Positions 31,154-32,035 of a stretch of DNA of 32,035 nt are shown here, one piece after another; positions within the stretch are counted from its first letter, which is position 1, and each line of letters opens with the position of its first letter. The DNA is from JAVKLU01 sp031538895 (GTDB lineage Bacteria > Pseudomonadota > Gammaproteobacteria > Burkholderiales > Burkholderiaceae). The translations under genes were made by a program, and so were the position numbers. The stretch spans positions 1-32,035 of the forward strand of contig JAVKLU010000082.1 in NCBI GenBank assembly GCA_031538895.1, given 5' to 3'. The notes below the pieces were generated by a model that ran no database searches, was not told the origin of the DNA, and worked only from the letters and a program-made list of their open reading frames with translations.

Positions 31154-31575
31154 TCATTGACCAAAAACTCGAATCATTGCGCCGCTGCCTCAGTCGGATT
31201 CGAAGCAAAGAACCCCTGAGGCCCGAAACACTCGAAACCGACTTTGACGTGCAAGACATCATCGCTCTTAATTTGACACGTGCCGTTCAATTGGCCGTAG
31301 ATATTGGCGCGCATATGGTTTCAAGCCAACAGCAAGCTAGCCCTGGCACGATGGGTGAAACTTTTGACCAACTCGCCCGGTTAGGCGTTATTTCTACCGA
31401 CTTGGCGCTGCAACTCAAAAAGTCAGTAGGTTTTAGAAACGTGGCAGTACACAACTACAGCACCATCAATTGGGGGGTTGTGCGCAGCATCGTACAAGAA
31501 CATTTGAAAGATTTTGATGAATACGCCAAAGCCATCGCGCGACATTTACAACCCCAACAACTCCGCCAGAGCTGA
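31141..31575 (+). CDS. hepT: HepT-family toxin (HEPN ribonuclease, DUF86)
   Basis: HepT is a HEPN-domain RNase that blocks growth when free of its MntA partner. The 144-residue helical product carries the HEPN active motif RX4HXY as R99-NVAV-H104-N-Y106; Y106 corresponds to the tyrosine that MntA modifies in characterised systems. The block DVQDIIALNLTRAVQLAVDIGAHMV and the TMGETFDQLARLGVI segment match DUF86 proteins. Active residues are intact, so the pair looks functional. It overlaps mntA and is followed 31 bases later by gmd, so the pair is embedded in the polysaccharide operon rather than standing alone. Confidence 0.9.
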   Translation: MDRVVIDQKLESLRRCLSRIRSKEPLRPETLETDFDVQDIIALNLTRAVQLAVDIGAHMVSSQQQASPGTMGETFDQLARLGVISTDLALQLKKSVGFRNVAVHNYSTINWGVVRSIVQEHLKDFDEYAKAIARHLQPQQLRQS

Positions 31576-31606
31576 TGCCCAGCTAAGACCTCAGCCGAGA
31601 TAAACC

Positions 31607-32035
31607 ATGTCACAGCGCAAAGCCGCTCCCAAACCCGCCCCCAAAGTGGCATTGATCACTGGCATCACCGGCCAAGACGGTTCATACCTCGCTGAATTCC
31701 TTTTGGAAAAAGGCTACATCGTGCACGGCATCAAACGCCGCGCCAGATCGTTTAACACCCAGCGCATTGACCATGTCTATCAAGACCCGCACATAGCGCA
31801 CGCCAACCTCAAACTGCACTATGGCGACCTGAGTGATACCAGCAACTTGGTGCGCATCGTGCAAGAAACGCAGCCCGATGAAATTTACAACCTCGGCGCT
31901 ATGAGCCATGTGGCCGTGTCTTTTGAATCGCCCGAATACACCGCAGACGTCGACGCCATCGGCACCCTGCGCTTGTTAGAGGCCATTCGCATCTTGGGCT
32001 TGGAAAAGAAAACTCGCTTCTACCAAGCCAGCACA
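31607..32035 (+). CDS. gmd: GDP-mannose 4,6-dehydratase, N-terminal part (runs off right edge)
   Basis: Gmd converts GDP-mannose to GDP-4-keto-6-deoxymannose, precursor of GDP-fucose, GDP-rhamnose or perosamine for surface polysaccharides. 143 codons are present. After a 12-residue basic leader the Rossmann motif TGITGQDGSYLAEFLLEKGY appears, then GIKRRARSFNTQRIDH, LHYGDLSDTSNLVRIV, EIYNLGAMSHVAVSFESPEYTADVDAIGTLRLLEAIR and the start of the catalytic QAST segment, all characteristic of Gmd. Start chosen at the ATG 31607; ribosome binding site is weak. Its substrate GDP-mannose would be the product of the broken manC upstream. Confidence 0.95.
   Translation, partial: MSQRKAAPKPAPKVALITGITGQDGSYLAEFLLEKGYIVHGIKRRARSFNTQRIDHVYQDPHIAHANLKLHYGDLSDTSNLVRIVQETQPDEIYNLGAMSHVAVSFESPEYTADVDAIGTLRLLEAIRILGLEKKTRFYQAST

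Overview
The window looks like a chromosomal segment of a betaproteobacterium, probably Burkholderiales, of moderate G+C. The main clues are the order rpsF-priB-rpsR-rplI-dnaB, acpP-fabF followed by a degP/mucD protease, a malic enzyme fused to a phosphotransacetylase domain, and ahcY under an S-adenosylhomocysteine riboswitch. I could not place it to species without searches.

Positions 1-13,200 are housekeeping and metabolic genes, mostly on the minus strand: lolA (partial), prmC, dsbB, prlC, folD, a thiolase, a gamma-glutamylpolyamine synthetase / gamma-glutamyl-GABA hydrolase pair (puuA/puuD-like) and a TPR-glycosyltransferase-like protein. A plus-strand pair for the activated methyl cycle, ahcY and metF, sits among them.

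Positions 13,300-26,360 run on the plus strand: acpP and fabF (fatty acid synthesis), a small membrane protein, degP, lysC overlapped by an outer-membrane beta-barrel gene, pal and cpoB (cell envelope), maeB, then the ribosomal-protein/replication operon ending in dnaB. prfA converges on dnaB. Several familiar neighbours are absent: no tolQRAB before pal, no rseABC/rpoE before degP, no hemA before prfA.

From about 28,000 to the end the window enters an accessory exopolysaccharide/O-antigen-type locus, visibly richer in G and C. It opens with a TATAAT box, a perfect ops element (the RfaH recruitment site) and a MarR-type EPS-associated regulator. The biosynthetic genes behind it are damaged: manC is frameshifted and cut short, and only about 95 bp of the start of a ugd gene remains. 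Between these two remnants sits an intact gene for a two-helix membrane protein with a divergent NUDIX-like domain, resembling TM-NUDIX effectors of CBASS anti-phage systems, with ATGA overlaps to truncated reading frames on both sides. A MntA/HepT toxin-antitoxin pair follows, and gmd (GDP-mannose 4,6-dehydratase) runs off the right edge. My reading is an RfaH-controlled polysaccharide operon being eroded and colonised by defence-type modules. This is the most interesting part of the window.
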